Shown here: positions 36,149 through 48,049 of the stretch, piece by piece
How positions within the stretch are numbered: the stretch's first letter is position 1
Layout: each line of letters begins with the position of its first letter
Assembly: GCA_051453625.1 (NCBI GenBank)
Contig: JBOZIK010000001.1
Span: forward strand, 266,370,123 to 266,434,122
From: Welwitschia mirabilis
Taxonomy: Eukaryota; Gnetophyta; Gnetopsida; Welwitschiales
Length of the DNA stretch: 64,000 nt
Reading direction: 5' to 3'
Translations under genes and position numbers: made by a program
Notes under the pieces: generated by a model
Told to the model about the DNA's origin: nothing
The model's database searches: none
What the model saw: only the letters and a program-made list of their open reading frames with translations

Positions 36149-37231
36149 ATTTAAACTATATTACCAAATTAATGTTAAACTAAAATATTTGGTATAGCAT
36201 AATATGTTGCAAATATTTTAGGTAAATAAATTCTTTACAAGTTAGAAGTAATTTAACATTTTTCTCACATTTTGCTTGAATAAAAAGACAAATAATATTA
36301 ATAAGGAATTGACAAAACTTGAATCTAAATTTTTATGTCAATATTCTCAAGGGATTGACTAAATCTCAAAAGGGGTTGACTAGACTTGAGCCAAATATGT
36401 TCCAACAAAATTCTTAAGAAATTGATTAGACCTCATAAAGGGTTAATCAGACCTAGACTAAATGTGGTCAACCAAACTCTAGATGGAGTCAACCAAACCA
36501 TGTGACAGAAGACAATTAAGTTGATTAAAAGAAAATGGGGTTGACTAACTTTAGTAACAGTAACCAATTGAGTCGACTAGATGTTTTAAGGGATTGGTTA
36601 GTTATAATGGAAACTAAACTTTTTAGATTATTTTCTAGTCATTACCCTTTCTGTTCCTAGCCATTGAAGTATTAGGTTCACTTTTTAATGTACAAAAACT
36701 ATCTCCTATATAAGCCATGAATAGGAATTTCTATACTAAGTTTTCAAAAGAAAAGCCATTTATAATGTTAATATTCATTAGTCAAAATACAATCCATTGT
36801 AATGTATAAACATGTATTTGTATACTTCTTTTCAAGTAGTGTATTTACACTTCATTATACTTTAGATCTAATAATTCTAGTGCATTTAGGCATACTATTC
36901 TCACCAAAAGATTTTCTTTATAAAGAATGAAATTGAACCTTAAAATTACACTTGTAAAGATTATAGGTTAACCTATAAACCTAAAAAGAAAGCAAGAAAC
37001 ATCTAGATTAGCTTAGGGTTTAAGCTAATAGCTACAAACTAGTATAAATCATTTTGTTTGGTTCTCCACTTTGGTATTTTAAATTTTAGTTATTTGCTTG
37101 TGATTTTATTCATCTGATTCATTTGATAGTAGTTAGTTTTTATTTCAAATATATTAATAATTTCATGTGATCCTTCAAGGGTAAATTTTATTTTATAAAA
37201 CCTATCCATTCCTTCTATAGAATCTATAGCA
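36149..37231 (+). repeat. 5' LTR of the copia element
   Basis: Matches 56963-57806 collinearly (gcaaatattttaggtaaataaa near 36210 and 57023; tggtcaaccaaactctag near 36463 and 57232; acttcttttcaagtagt near 36825 and 57597). It contains many short GTTGACTA/GTCAACCA-type motifs at 36340-36600, probably decayed GTCGAC motifs. The right end is placed at ctatagca, 8 bases before the primer site. The left end is approximate. Confidence 0.75.
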
Positions 37232-37239
37232 CCTTCATT

Positions 37240-37251
37240 TGGTATCAAAGT
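37240..37251 (+). other. Primer-binding site, initiator Met tRNA
   Basis: tggtatcaaagt differs from the usual tggtatcagagc by two transitions. It follows the LTR end and precedes gag, as expected for a plus-strand copia element. Confidence 0.85.
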
Positions 37252-37303
37252 GAGGTTGAGTCAGCTATAGATTTTAAAAAATCTTGACTCTCTATTCCTA
37301 GCC

Positions 37304-38175
37304 ATGAGTAACCCTTCAGATGGATTCTCTAATGGAAGCCACCACTATTCGATGAAGCTAATTATGCTTACTGGAAGGCTAGGATAAGATTTTTTCTTAG
37401 GTTTCTTAATGTTGACATAGAAAAGGTTATTTACAATAGATATAAACAACCTATAATAACTAAAATGGATAGTAGTAATAACACCAAGATCATTGTGAAA
37501 ATAAGAGACTAATAAACTCCTTTTAATAAGGCTAAGGCAATCATAGATATCCATGATATTAATGCTAATTTTTGTGCAGTTTGTACAGAAAAATTCAAGA
37601 GGATTGTAAATTATGGACATACTAAAGAAGCATGGGACATTTTTGAAGTATCTTATAAGGCTACATCCATTACAAATTAGGAAAATTTATAGATTCTTAT
37701 TTTGAAGTTTGAAGATATTCATATGGAAAAGGAAGAAACTCTTCATGAGTGTTTTACTAGATTGATAAATATAGTAAACTTAATGAGAAGCCTAGGAGAA
37801 AAGATGGATAAAGTAAAAGTGGTAAGAAAAGTTTTAAGATCTCTTCTAAAGCATTTTGAGTCAAATATCACTACCATTAAAGAAACTAAAAACATCAACT
37901 AGATGATTCTAGATAAACTACAAGGTATTATTTAAACTTATGAATTCAAATTTCCTAAGGATAAGAAGAAAAATCTTGTATTAAAAAGTGTGCAAGAAGA
38001 ATCCAGAGTACTATTAGTAAGAAGTTTAAAAAAATTCTTACATAGGAAAAAAATAGATGAAAAGTCAAGAAAGATGCCTAGAATGGATTAATCCAAGTAA
38101 GAAAGATATCAAGAGAAAGTAAAGGAGATATAATGCTATGCCTATAAAGGATATGAACATGTTGCAAACGAATGT
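37304..38175 (+). pseudogene. gag: Copia gag, decayed
   Basis: An ATG at 37304 is followed after a frame change by PPLFDEANYAYWKARIRFFL (37340-37400), the start of the plant copia gag domain. The open stretch 37702-37902 (MKFEDIHMEKEETLHECFT...) covers the gag polyprotein core, with KVVRKVLRSLLKHF as its most typical block. At 38134-38175 lies the zinc knuckle, CYAYKGYEHVANEC, in which the second Cys is now Tyr. Gag normally forms the particle and binds element RNA. Stops occur at 37510 and 37678-37692 and beyond. Confidence 0.9.
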
Positions 38176-39364
38176 TCTAATAATAAAAGGGATAAGCGAA
38201 AATTCAAGAGATCATCATTTATTACCACTTAAGACAACATGAATGAGGAAGAAGATAGCAACTCCAATAAAGGATTAGATGGAGACAGAAGACTTTCCTT
38301 TATGGCAATAGTACCTTTCTTAAAAGAGGGAACTTGTTCAATTGAACTAAATGATTTAGATATCATAGTGAAAGGATAAGAAAACTTAGAAGACACCTAT
38401 CAAGAACTATAGTCAAAATTTAAAAAGCTAGAAAAACAAATAAATAAGATAAACAAAGTCATAAAGTATCTAAACAAGGAAAAAGAAGTTTTGAATGCCA
38501 AATACAAGAAGATTCAAATGGAGAATGTGGAGCTAATTCAAGAGATAAAAAGTTTATATCATTTTATAATTAAATTTTCTAATAGTTATAGTAAATTAAA
38601 GCAAATTCTTAAAATAGAAAATTTGGTTCATGATAAAAAAATGTATTAGATTCACCTCCCTAAAACCAGCTACTTGTTCTGATGAGCTAACATAGCAAAA
38701 TAATAATTTCTTTTAAAAAATTATCTCATTTTAGTGGAAAATCAGGTCAATTAGAATTATTTTCTAAATTTAAAAAGTTATTCTTTTTTTAAATCATACT
38801 ACTCCTCTATTGTTTCAATTTATTTCTAAAAATGTTATATTATTATAGTCTAAAAGGACTAAGTGGGTAAGTGTTAATAATTTGAAAAGCTTGTTGATTC
38901 AAATAACATTTAAGGCTTTTAGTGGAACTTATTGGTAGTTGAATATTGGGTGCTCTCATACATAATAGATAATAAATCAATATTCCAATGTTGATGGAAA
39001 ACAAGTAACTTTCAGCAATGACAGAAATGCAAAAATTAAAGGCATTGAAAGCATTAGTGGAGGTAAGCTACCTAAAATTAATGAAGTTTTATCTATAAAT
39101 CTTCTTAAATATAACTTATTTAGCATTATTTAAATATGTGATAAAGGTCATAGGGTTATTTTTAATTATTAAAAATGTGAACTTATACATGATAAAACAA
39201 ATAAGGTTTTTCTTAAACCAAATAGAATAAACAATGTTTATAGTATTTATCAATCCTCTTTTGTTGTCATTTTTCACATATAAATCATGAAGAGTTGTGT
39301 TACTAATGTTTAGGTTATATAAATTATGGACATCTTAAAATCATCATTAAAAAAAAATTATGAG

Positions 39365-39950
39365 AGGAATTCCTAAGATCAATATTGATAAACATGGGTT
39401 ATGTGATGCATGTCAAAAAGGAAAACAAATAAGAACCACCCATAAACGTAAAAACTTAGTCTTCACAATAATGCCTCTTAAACTTATTCATATGAACTAG
39501 GTAAGTATTGCTTAGAATAAAAGACTAATAAAAAAAGACACCTTCTAATAATGGTGGATGACTTTTCTAGATTCACATGGATTACTTTCCTATGAAACAA
39601 GGATGAAACTTTTAAACGTTATGCTAAAATATACAACCAAATTCAGAATAAAAAGGAGTACACTATTAAATGAATTAGAAGTGATTATTAGGAAGAATTT
39701 GAAAGCCATATTTTTAAAAAATATTATGGAGAAAATAATATAGAAAATCATTTTTAGCAAATAAAATTCCACAACAAAATGAAGTAGAAGAAAGGAAAAA
39801 TAAGGCCCTTCAAGAGTTGGTAAGAATAATGTTGAATGATAAGGAGGTACCAAATAATTTTTAGGCTAAATTAGTGAGTAATACATGTTAGATTGTCAAT
39901 AAAGTTTATACAAGGCCTGACATGGATAAAATATTCCATGAACTTTAGAA
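39365..39950 (+). pseudogene. pol: Copia integrase, decayed
   Basis: KINIDKHGLCDACQKGKQIR (39377-39434) is the zinc-finger end of copia integrase, and PLKLIHMN follows near 39475 with the expected Asp replaced by Asn. The core shows MVDDFSRFTWITF (39552), NKDETFKRYAKIYNQIQNKK (about 39597-39656) and PQQNEVEERKNKALQELVRI (39770-39830). The EERKN motif retains the final catalytic Glu of the DDE set. Several frames and stops interrupt it. Its role in an intact element is insertion of cDNA. Confidence 0.9.
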
Positions 39951-40674
39951 ATAAAGAATACCATATGTATCCTATTTTAAAGTGTTTGAAAGCAAGTGAT
40001 TTATTTTGAAAGATAGAAAGAATTTAAGAAGATTTAAGTTTAAAGTAGATTAACTAACTTTTATTGAATATTCAACTAGAAGTATAACTTACTAGATATT
40101 CAACAAATAAATTAAATTGATGGAAGAATCCATAAATGTATAAATACATAACATAAGTTTCAAACCTCTACCTATAAGGGGTGACAAAGAGCTCTCCCAA
40201 AATGTCACACCAATAAGGAAGTTACAAATAAAAAAGAAAAGGAAACAACACAAGAATCAACTCCTAAGAAGTTTAAAGGACTAAAATATCATCATATTAA
40301 CTTAATTATTAGACATATAAATTTAAGAATGCACATAAGAAATTCTCTTAAAAATTTTTATGCTCACATTTACTATGTCTCTCAAATGAAACCCAACAAA
40401 TTTAAGATCATGAAGAGTGAATGATGGTAATGTAATACAAATTACACCAATTTAAAAGCAATAATGTTTGGAAATAAGTGAAAAGACCTAAAAGTTAAAA
40501 TGTAATTAGAACAAAGTGGATCTTTAAGAATAAATGTGATAAACACAATAATGTGATTAATAACAAGGTAAGATTAATGGGTAAGATCACAATCAATTTG
40601 AAGGGATTTATGTAAGAGATACTTTTGCTCCAATATCAAGACTAGATAGAATTAAAATGCTTCTTTCATTTTTA

Positions 40675-41435
40675 GCCTTTAAAACTTTTAAAAGTTCTTC
40701 AAATGGACGTGAAAAGTGTTTTCTTAAATATAACACTTAATGAAGAGGTGTATGTAGAACAACCAAGAGGCTTCATAGATACTCATAAACCAAACTATAT
40801 TTATATAATTAAATAGGACTTATATGAGTTAAAAACACCCCTAAGACATGGTAAAAATAAATTAATAACTTTTCTTAAGGATAGTGGTTATAGCCAGGGA
40901 GCTATTACCAAAACTCTCTTTGTTAAGAAATTTAAGCAAGATTTAATTATTATTTAATTCTATGTTAATGATATAATTTTTGTAATGTTAAAAGAGAAAC
41001 TCTCAACAAAAGTTTTTAACATCATGATAATACAATTTAAGAGAAGTATGTTTGAAGAAGTAAGCATGTTTATTATACTATGAATTAAGCAAACCAAACA
41101 AGTAATTTTTATCTCTTAATCAAAATATGTTAAGGATTTGATTAAGTGATTTAGAATTAAAAATGAAAAATCAACCATCACTCCTATGTCAAATTCATGT
41201 AAAGTTATTCTTAATGATCACAAAAAATCAATTGATCAAAAATTGTATAGGAGCATGACAATAATCTTATTGTATTTAATAGCTAGTATAACTAATATGA
41301 TGTTTAGTATTATTATGTGTACTAGGTATCAGATCAACCCTAAGGAATCTCATCTTTAAGTTGTTAAAAGAATCACATGATATATAAAAGGTATTAGTGA
41401 TTATGGGATATGGTATCTTAAAGTCTTTCTTGATG
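40675..41435 (+). pseudogene. pol: Copia reverse transcriptase and partial RNase H
   Basis: RT starts with FKTFKVLQMDVKSVFLN and NEEVYVEQPRGFID (40678-40790), then ITKTLFVKKF, and the active site as FYVNDIIF (40958-40983), so the first Asp of YVDD is Asn. RNase H-linked blocks are LYRSMTIILLYLIASITN (41243-41297), RYQINPKESHL and a YGIWYLK block (41400-41420). The last RNase H motifs are missing because the sequence switches to R copy A near 41436. Confidence 0.9.
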
Positions 41436-43150
41436 ATATTTGTGCAATATTTCACTTCTTATTAAATCTTGTTATTCAAAAATGCATATTACAAGATAGA
41501 ACATACTAATATAGACATGAGTGATTTAAATTTCGTAATCCATCTAAGGCATAGTTGAGAGGAAAGAAAATTGATTTCACATAAAATATTTATGTACTTT
41601 ATAAGTAGAACAAAATAACAATACAAATAAACATACTATGCAAATGAAATGCAAGCTTAAGATAAATGCAACGTCTATTAAATTACTAAATCAAATTTTT
41701 ATAGAGATACGCATTGTATAAACTAAATCAATCAAGGAAACTGTCACTAACTAAGATCAAATTAAGATATTAGGTGCATTGAATAGAATAAGAACACAAT
41801 GTAAGTTAATTTATGAAATAAAATGCAAATCACCTAAATACCAATTTCAACCTTAACAAAGGTTTCCCTAGTGACCTATATAATAAATAAAGCTATAATG
41901 AAGTCATAAGCAACATAAACCATAAGAAAAATGTACATAAAAAAGATATAAAAAGAAAAACAAAGTTTTAATTATATTCAAATCAACATTCATGTTACAA
42001 AAAAGCAGCACCTTAATGAAGGATACACAATGCTACGTAATGGAAGATGTCTCTTTGTAATAATAAAGAATGGATCTCCTACCCTTTGATCTCTTTTTAT
42101 AAGAATTTTTGATGTTAAAGATTTAAGGGTAAACAAGGTATTTATTAAAAATAAGACTCTAAAAATAACAAATATTAACAGATATGATAAAACCCTAATG
42201 GCCATGCAATAAGACATAAGATACATAATGAAAGTTTAATGAACAGTTATTTTTAGGTATCATCCTACTAGTCGTCTGGACATTATAGGAGATGATGCCA
42301 TATGATATAGGATCCACATTAGCTACTAGATTAGTTCAATAAGTGTCTTAATCATAAGTTTTTTGATCATTTGTACTATCATCTAGATGATAAGATAGAG
42401 GATGGACTTTGTAAAGATGTTTCTTATATCAGATCGGACTCTTTGATTATATGATTTCTACTTTAGATAGAAAGTATTACACTTTGACTTAAATTCTATC
42501 AAGTATAATAGATATTACATGTTTTTGTGATATTTGCCTTAGCTCTTCATTATTATCAAAACTTAGCATATATCTATTTAATATCCTTTAAAACTACTCC
42601 AAATACCCTATTAAATACATACAATTTAACAATGTAACATAGTCCCCAACCTAGTCTTATTAGTTCTTGATAAAACTAGATGAACAAACATGATTATGAG
42701 TCAAATTAACTAAAGATAATTAAACTAGGGGACTATAAAATAAACTAAAAAATAATCTAAAAAAATCTCAGAGTGCAAAATAAGAATGTTAAAAGTATAT
42801 AACTAAACGTTTTACTTATGTAGAATGAGTGGCTATACTATCATTCTGATGGTTGTCTAAGTAGTAGAGGGGACAACAAGCTTAAAAAATGTTTTTAAAA
42901 AATAGAAGCCTAACAAAAATTTTTCAGAAAGACAAACATTAAAATGCAATAAAATTAATAGCCCTCCATTTAAATGTATATCACATCATAAAATAATCAT
43001 GTATAACATAAGAGATCATCATCATACAATGTCTTAATAATATGTAAATGATGTGTACAATATTAAAAAAATAAAAAAGGACATAATAATAATACTTAAA
43101 AAATGATGTTTATATAAAATGATGAGTTTTTAAGTATAGTCCATAGAGGA
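41436..43150 (-). repeat. Dispersed repeat R, copy A
   Basis: Begins with tttgtgcaatatttcacttc and matches 53320-54590 for 1.2 kb and 61343-63080 for 1.7 kb. Landmarks: tttcacataaaatatttatgt (41574), caaccttaacaaaggttt (41849), caccttaatgaaggatac (42009), tcttcattattatcaaaac (42544). It carries palindrome sites at 42259-42296, 42379 and 42841. In the linked ORF-X sense it is downstream of ORF-X copy 2. The 78-codon frame at 41990-42226 is not conserved as a frame in copy C and is not called. Confidence 0.85.
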
Positions 43151-43697
43151 AAGATACATAATACACTATAATAAATTACTCTCTTTATCATACCAAAATA
43201 AACTCCTAACGTACAGTAAGCTTAGGTGTAGGAGAAGTAGATGGAAGATTCTCAAGATTTACATGGAAATGATGGTTAATAAATGTCATAATGAAATGAG
43301 TGGTTTCATCTCCTTATGCTTGGACTGCCTTTAGGATGTCAAAAGTAACACAATCCTTAATGTGTAATATGTGGTTACATATATTAGTAAGCTACTCATC
43401 TATATGCTAAAATCTCCTCTCAACCTAATGTATTTTAGTGAAGCCTCAGTTCATAGCCTTTCCAAGGCCCTATGTTGTATCTATGAGGAGAGCCTATATC
43501 TACTTGATAGTAATGCTAAACATAGGTATATGTACCTGAGATTTTTTCTAAATCTTTTGGAATTTATATATCCATTTTATTTATGTAATGAACTAGTGTT
43601 TAAAGATGTGTAAGTATTTGTTTACCCATAGGCTCAGGAATGCTAAAGCATATGAACATAGCTAAGAGAAGGCATGAATATTCCTAAGTCTATATCT

Positions 43698-44383
43698 GAT
43701 GATTCTCAATCATCATCCTGAGTCTCTTCCAAATAAAAGTCAGTAAATTCATCTACTCTTCGAATTTGAAGACTTCTAGCATTTATAAATGTACTACCAT
43801 GGCATGACTATCATCAAAGGAAGGGTTAATGTTATAAATCAACCCTCTACATAGAATTCAATAGGCAAGTGATGACATTAGCTAGAATATCTAATATTAC
43901 ACCATAAGAATGATGCTCCTCTGTACCTTTAGATAAATAAATGTGCATGCTTCTAATGACATCTAAGTTAATAATTATAGCAATGTAACTCAAGGGAATG
44001 AATATCTCATGGATGTGAATACTATCTATAATAATGTTATCTAAGTATTCATAAGCATCAAATCACCTTTTGATATACAATGTGTTATAAAACTCTCTAG
44101 TCTCAAAGCCATAGTAAATTCCATGTGCATCCATAATATATCTAAGATGTGACTCAGTTAATCTATAATCTACCTCTGTCTTAATCTTACTTATGAAATC
44201 TTTGAAGTATCTTTCTACTTAGATAAAAGCTAACTGAAAAAAGAGTAATCGAGCTTGTTGAAGTAGTGAATGCATGAGCTCTGCACATTCAGTCACAAGC
44301 AGGACTAGTGTATCCACCTCTTACTTTAATACCTTGACCTCTATCTTAGCCTTAGCCTATTTATCTCATTATTTTCATAACCT
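43698..44383 (-). pseudogene. ORF-X copy 2: decayed ORF of unknown family
   Basis: The minus strand from 44383 reads a long, only lightly broken stretch: CAELMHSLLQQARLLFFQLA, a stop, VERYFKDFISKIKTEVDY, HLRYIMDAHGIYYGF, ETREFYNTLYIKR, a stop, IFIPLSYIAIII, SMHIYLSKGTEEHHSYG followed by ILDILANVITC, NPSFDDSHAMVVHL and FTDFYLEETQDDD. It is better preserved than copy 1 and defines the family. No catalytic motif, zinc finger or RT signature is visible. R copy A follows about 0.5 kb downstream. It may be the internal ORF of a non-autonomous LTR element or part of a captured transposon gene. Confidence 0.6.
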
Positions 44384-44469
44384 AAATAATCATAAACCAA
44401 AGAATATTGCATAAGATAAAGTGAAAATCACTAAAATTTTATTTTGTATAAATCCTAAAAAGACCTAGA

Positions 44470-45640
44470 AATCATTTTTTGTGTCAAAATAACAAAAATA
44501 TATCCTACCCTCCTTCAAGAGAATTAATACATCCCGTGTTACCTAATCATGCAAAGAAAAAGTGTGAAACACAATAAAAATGAAAAAGTGTAAAATATGT
44601 GAATGCCACAAAAGTCAAAAATGAAAGTGCTTAAATTAAAAATCTAATTTAGTAGAAGCTTAAAGCTTGTCATACTAATCATTTTGCCTATAAGAACCAC
44701 TATGTTTTACCTTATGTTTTTGAGAAAATGAGTTTTAAAGATAAAAATCCAATTCTACTTCATAAAACGCACAAAATCAAATATTTCATACTTGCATTCT
44801 AGAGCATGAAAAACATATTTCATTTTGATAAATTGGATAAAATATCATAATTTAGGATATGAAATCAGTTGGTACAAGATCCAAAATACTAGTGGGCCCT
44901 AACGTGATATGTGGCTTATGAAAGAATAGAGAGAAAGGACATAAGAATGAAGAAAAATGGTGGAAAAGAAGGTTAAGCTATAGTTTTATTACACTATCAT
45001 CTACTCACATCATTCAGACAACAAACCTAGAACAATTATCAAAAAAATATTAGACTATCATTCACGTGGTTATTTGGAGAACCGGTGGATAATGAAACTC
45101 TAGAAAAAAGTTTAAAAAATGAAAATGTTAGCTGAATAAGTTAGGTTTAGATATCTACATGAAGGCATCAAAATTTACTAAAAAATATAAAAGATAGGGA
45201 ATGGTAAAGAACCATGATAAATAAGAATAAGAAATGAGGGTAAAACTAAAGAATTGAAAGATAAGTTGATGAAAATGTATTAAGTAGGATAAATCATGAC
45301 AAAAAAAACTAAAGAACTATGCTCAAACTAAAAAACAATCATGAAAATATATAGAAATATGAAAGATTTAAAGAAACATCATGAAACTCATAAAGATTAT
45401 TATCTAATTAAAAGAGAATATCATCTAGTTAAAATACTACAAGAAAGTTAAATTTTAGTGATAAAATAAAATGAGTAAAAATAAAAATCATAACATGGAA
45501 AGTATTGAATGATAAGGTCCTAAAAATGATGATGAAAAAGGAAATAAATAACTTTAAGATAACAAACCAAATAACCAAAGAAAAATAAAATAAAAATAAA
45601 CAAAGAAAAACATGAAAATTATAACGTGATAAATCGTCTT
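44470..45640 (-). repeat. Outer part of the R/ORF-X repeat, copy A
   Basis: 44500-44540 (ctaccctccttcaagagaattaatac-like) and 44980-45640 match 63310-63340 and 63380-64000 beyond R copy C. The match near 45510 is gataaggtcctaaaaatgatg against gattaagtcctagttattatg. This shows that the repeated unit extends past ORF-X on the side away from R. A palindrome-like catcattcagacaac lies near 45009. Confidence 0.5.
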
Positions 45641-46110
45641 GAAAGACATCATAAATATATTTGAGTAAAGATGTATGTATTAAATCCATAAAATTCCACT
45701 TAATAAGGAAGTGATTATTATGACACTAAAAATTAAGCACTTTAAACAATTAATGATAAGATCAAAAGTTGCTAAAGAATGAACTCACGTACTCATACCT
45801 TAAATCACACTCAAATCATTAAAAGTGAAATAATTATGTAAGAATACTAAAAGTCTAGAAAACAAGCAATGCCTTTGATGATACAAAGAATACTATTGAT
45901 CCATAACCTCATATTTTTATTACTAATTTCCATCATAAGGGGAGTGCGACTATAGTCACAGAAGTAAGGAATCATGAAGGATGACCAACTAACTTGCTAG
46001 TGGAGTTTCTATAGCTACCAACATTTCCAAAGATTTCTTTTAAAAAATGTTCCCTTAGTGTGGTAGGACATCATGATGATCATGTATTTTAGCATAAATA
46101 CAATAGGTCA
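45641..46110. other. Unassigned AT-rich DNA
   Basis: No domain recognised. By position it may hold the 3' untranslated region or LTR of the Athila-like element to the right, but no LTR pair was found. Confidence 0.35.
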
Positions 46111-46119
46111 TGGTCATAA

Positions 46120-46144
46120 CTCTCTCTCTCTCTCTCACACTCAT

Positions 46145-46218
<74 letters not shown>

Positions 46219-46318
46219 NNNNNNNNNNNNNNNNNNNNNNNNNNNNNNNNNNNNNNNNNNNNNNNNNNNNNNNNNNNNNNNNNNNNNNNNNNNNNNNNNN
46301 NNNNNNNNNNNNNNNNNN

Positions 46319-46392
<74 letters not shown>

Positions 46393-46402
46393 CTTTCTCT
46401 CT
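46120..46402 (+). repeat. (CT)n-(AC)n-(CT)n microsatellite with gap
   Basis: (CT)n at 46120, then (AC)n from 46148 to 46218, 100 N, (CA)n from 46319 to 46389, then (CT)n. The gap of exactly 100 N is a scaffold placeholder, so the true repeat length is unknown. All open frames across it are repeat artefacts. Confidence 0.97.
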
Positions 46403-46689
46403 CACACATATAAATAAATCCTATATGACCATACACTCTAAAAGGAAAAGATGAGAAAGTAAGATGAAAGAAAAAAAGAATACACCTAAATAACAGAAGA
46501 CCTTACAACATGAGAAACATACCAAAACTAAGACATCTTATTTTAAAATGAAGTTTCTAGACATGTGAATATTTCAAGATTGGGTGAATCCAATTTTATT
46601 ACTCTAAAATATCCAAGTATGAACACTGGTCATGGAAACTTCATAAAGTAAATACATAAGTTAAGTTAAAGTTGATTAAGTGATATCAT

Positions 46690-47960
46690 AATATCTATGA
46701 AAGAAATTGGCTAAGAAAGAATTCAGACATTAATAGGAATAAAGTTGTCCTCATCAAGGTGAATCTCTAAGACAATTTCTTTTATCATGCTCAAGGTTAC
46801 ATCACAACGTTTTTCATATATTTTTAACTTTTATCCATTAACTTTCTAAATTTCCTTAGTGTCTAAGTTGAAAATCTCAATGGAGCTATTAGAATGTACT
46901 TTCTCTATAAGATAAGAGATTAGCTATTTAGAAATCAACTTTTTATGTAGAAGATGCACTCTAGTATTATATAAAATAAAAAGTTAACTAGGTTCAAACT
47001 TTTTATGAAGTAAAGTGTCATGTTTGAACTTAGATTAGGCTTTGTAAATAAGTTGATAATATATGGCATGTGTACATTATTTATCTAAATGATTAAGTTG
47101 GGCTAATCTATTTTTAAGATTTTTATGAATGTCTACAAGATTAAGTTAATGGGAAGAATGATAAGATTTATAACACACATTAATACGTAAAACACAAACT
47201 TTTTCATACATAAGTTTATAAGGTGAAGAACAATGAGAATTATGCCAAGAAGTATTATAATCCCAAAGAATATTATTAAGCTTATAAGCCTAAGATTTCT
47301 TATTAATGAAGATACGTTTTTGATTTCTCTATTTGCACTTTTGGCTTGACCATTACTTTGTGGATGATAAGCATAAGATAGTCTCTGTTTAATTCTAATG
47401 GATAAAAGAAGTCTCCTAAAAAGATAATTTATAAAATTATTTTCTTAATTACTAATGATAATTCTAGGAAAACCAAAACATTAAAAAATATGAGTTATAA
47501 TAAAATTTTGAATAGTTTAGGAATCATGTGTAAAAGTAGGAAACTATTCAACCCATTTAATAACATAATCAACAACTACTAAAATATATTTCTTATCATT
47601 AGAAGGTGATTTAATAGGGCATATAAAATTAATTTTCTAATAATTAAAAGGTCCACATTCAAAATTATTTTTAAGGGGCATATCATGAAAATGAATAAGA
47701 ATACCATAATGTTGAAAAGCATCACATATTTTAGAAAAATCAAAAGAGTCTTGAAAAAGACTAAGCCATAAAAATTAGAGTGAAGAATTTTTATTATTGT
47801 TTTTTATCCATTAAAATGACCTTCACAGACATCACCATGATAAAATTAAGGATTTATAATTTTTCTTATTTAGGTACATATTTTCTCATGATTTGGCCTT
47901 TGCACCTATGATAAAGATATGGCTCTATCCATTTGTAACTACCTATTTTATGAAGAAAAG
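46690..47960 (-). pseudogene. pol: Athila/Tat integrase, decayed
   Basis: Readable blocks on the minus strand are GHFNG with KT-I-KIL and SNFY (zinc-finger region, about 47820-47750), DMPLKNNFECG (about 47690), KKYILVVVDYVIKWVE (47600-47550), YAYHPQSNGQAKSANREIKN (about 47375-47320) and, near 46890-46820, SSIEIFNLDTKEI of the C-terminal domain. The VVVDYV block contains the first core Asp. Frames shift several times and stops are common at former Trp and Gln codons. Confidence 0.85.
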
Positions 47961-48049
47961 ATTTTATTTGATTATGAATTGAATGTTGTGGTGTTTTCAT
48001 GGTAATAAGATAATTAATTGTATCATCATACCAAGGATGAGAAGGAGTA

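Larger units (their letters stand above)
36149..41435 (+). mobile_element. Ty1/copia element, SIRE/Maximus-like, 3' truncated
   Basis: In order: 5' LTR (36149-37231), initiator-Met primer site (37240), gag (37304-38175), integrase (39365-39950), RT (40675-41220) and RNase H up to 41435. The copia order with integrase before RT is clear. Sequence then changes abruptly to R copy A, so the end of RNase H and the 3' LTR are missing. Open frames are short: the longest coding piece is the 66-codon gag stretch at 37702-37902. The protease region (about 38700-39000) is not clearly readable. Confidence 0.85.

Noticed and set aside
36340-36600. Repeated GTTGACTA/GTCAACCA motifs as an operator or integration-site array
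   Set aside because: They lie inside the copia LTR, are present in the second LTR copy, and fit the short GTCGAC clusters common in plant LTRs.
39590-39853. 87-codon minus-strand open frame
   Set aside because: Shadow of the plus-strand copia integrase, which has recognisable motifs.
46055-46454. Open frames of 80-116 codons across the AC/GT tract
   Set aside because: They are simple-repeat translations (HTHT, CVCV) joined through 100 N.
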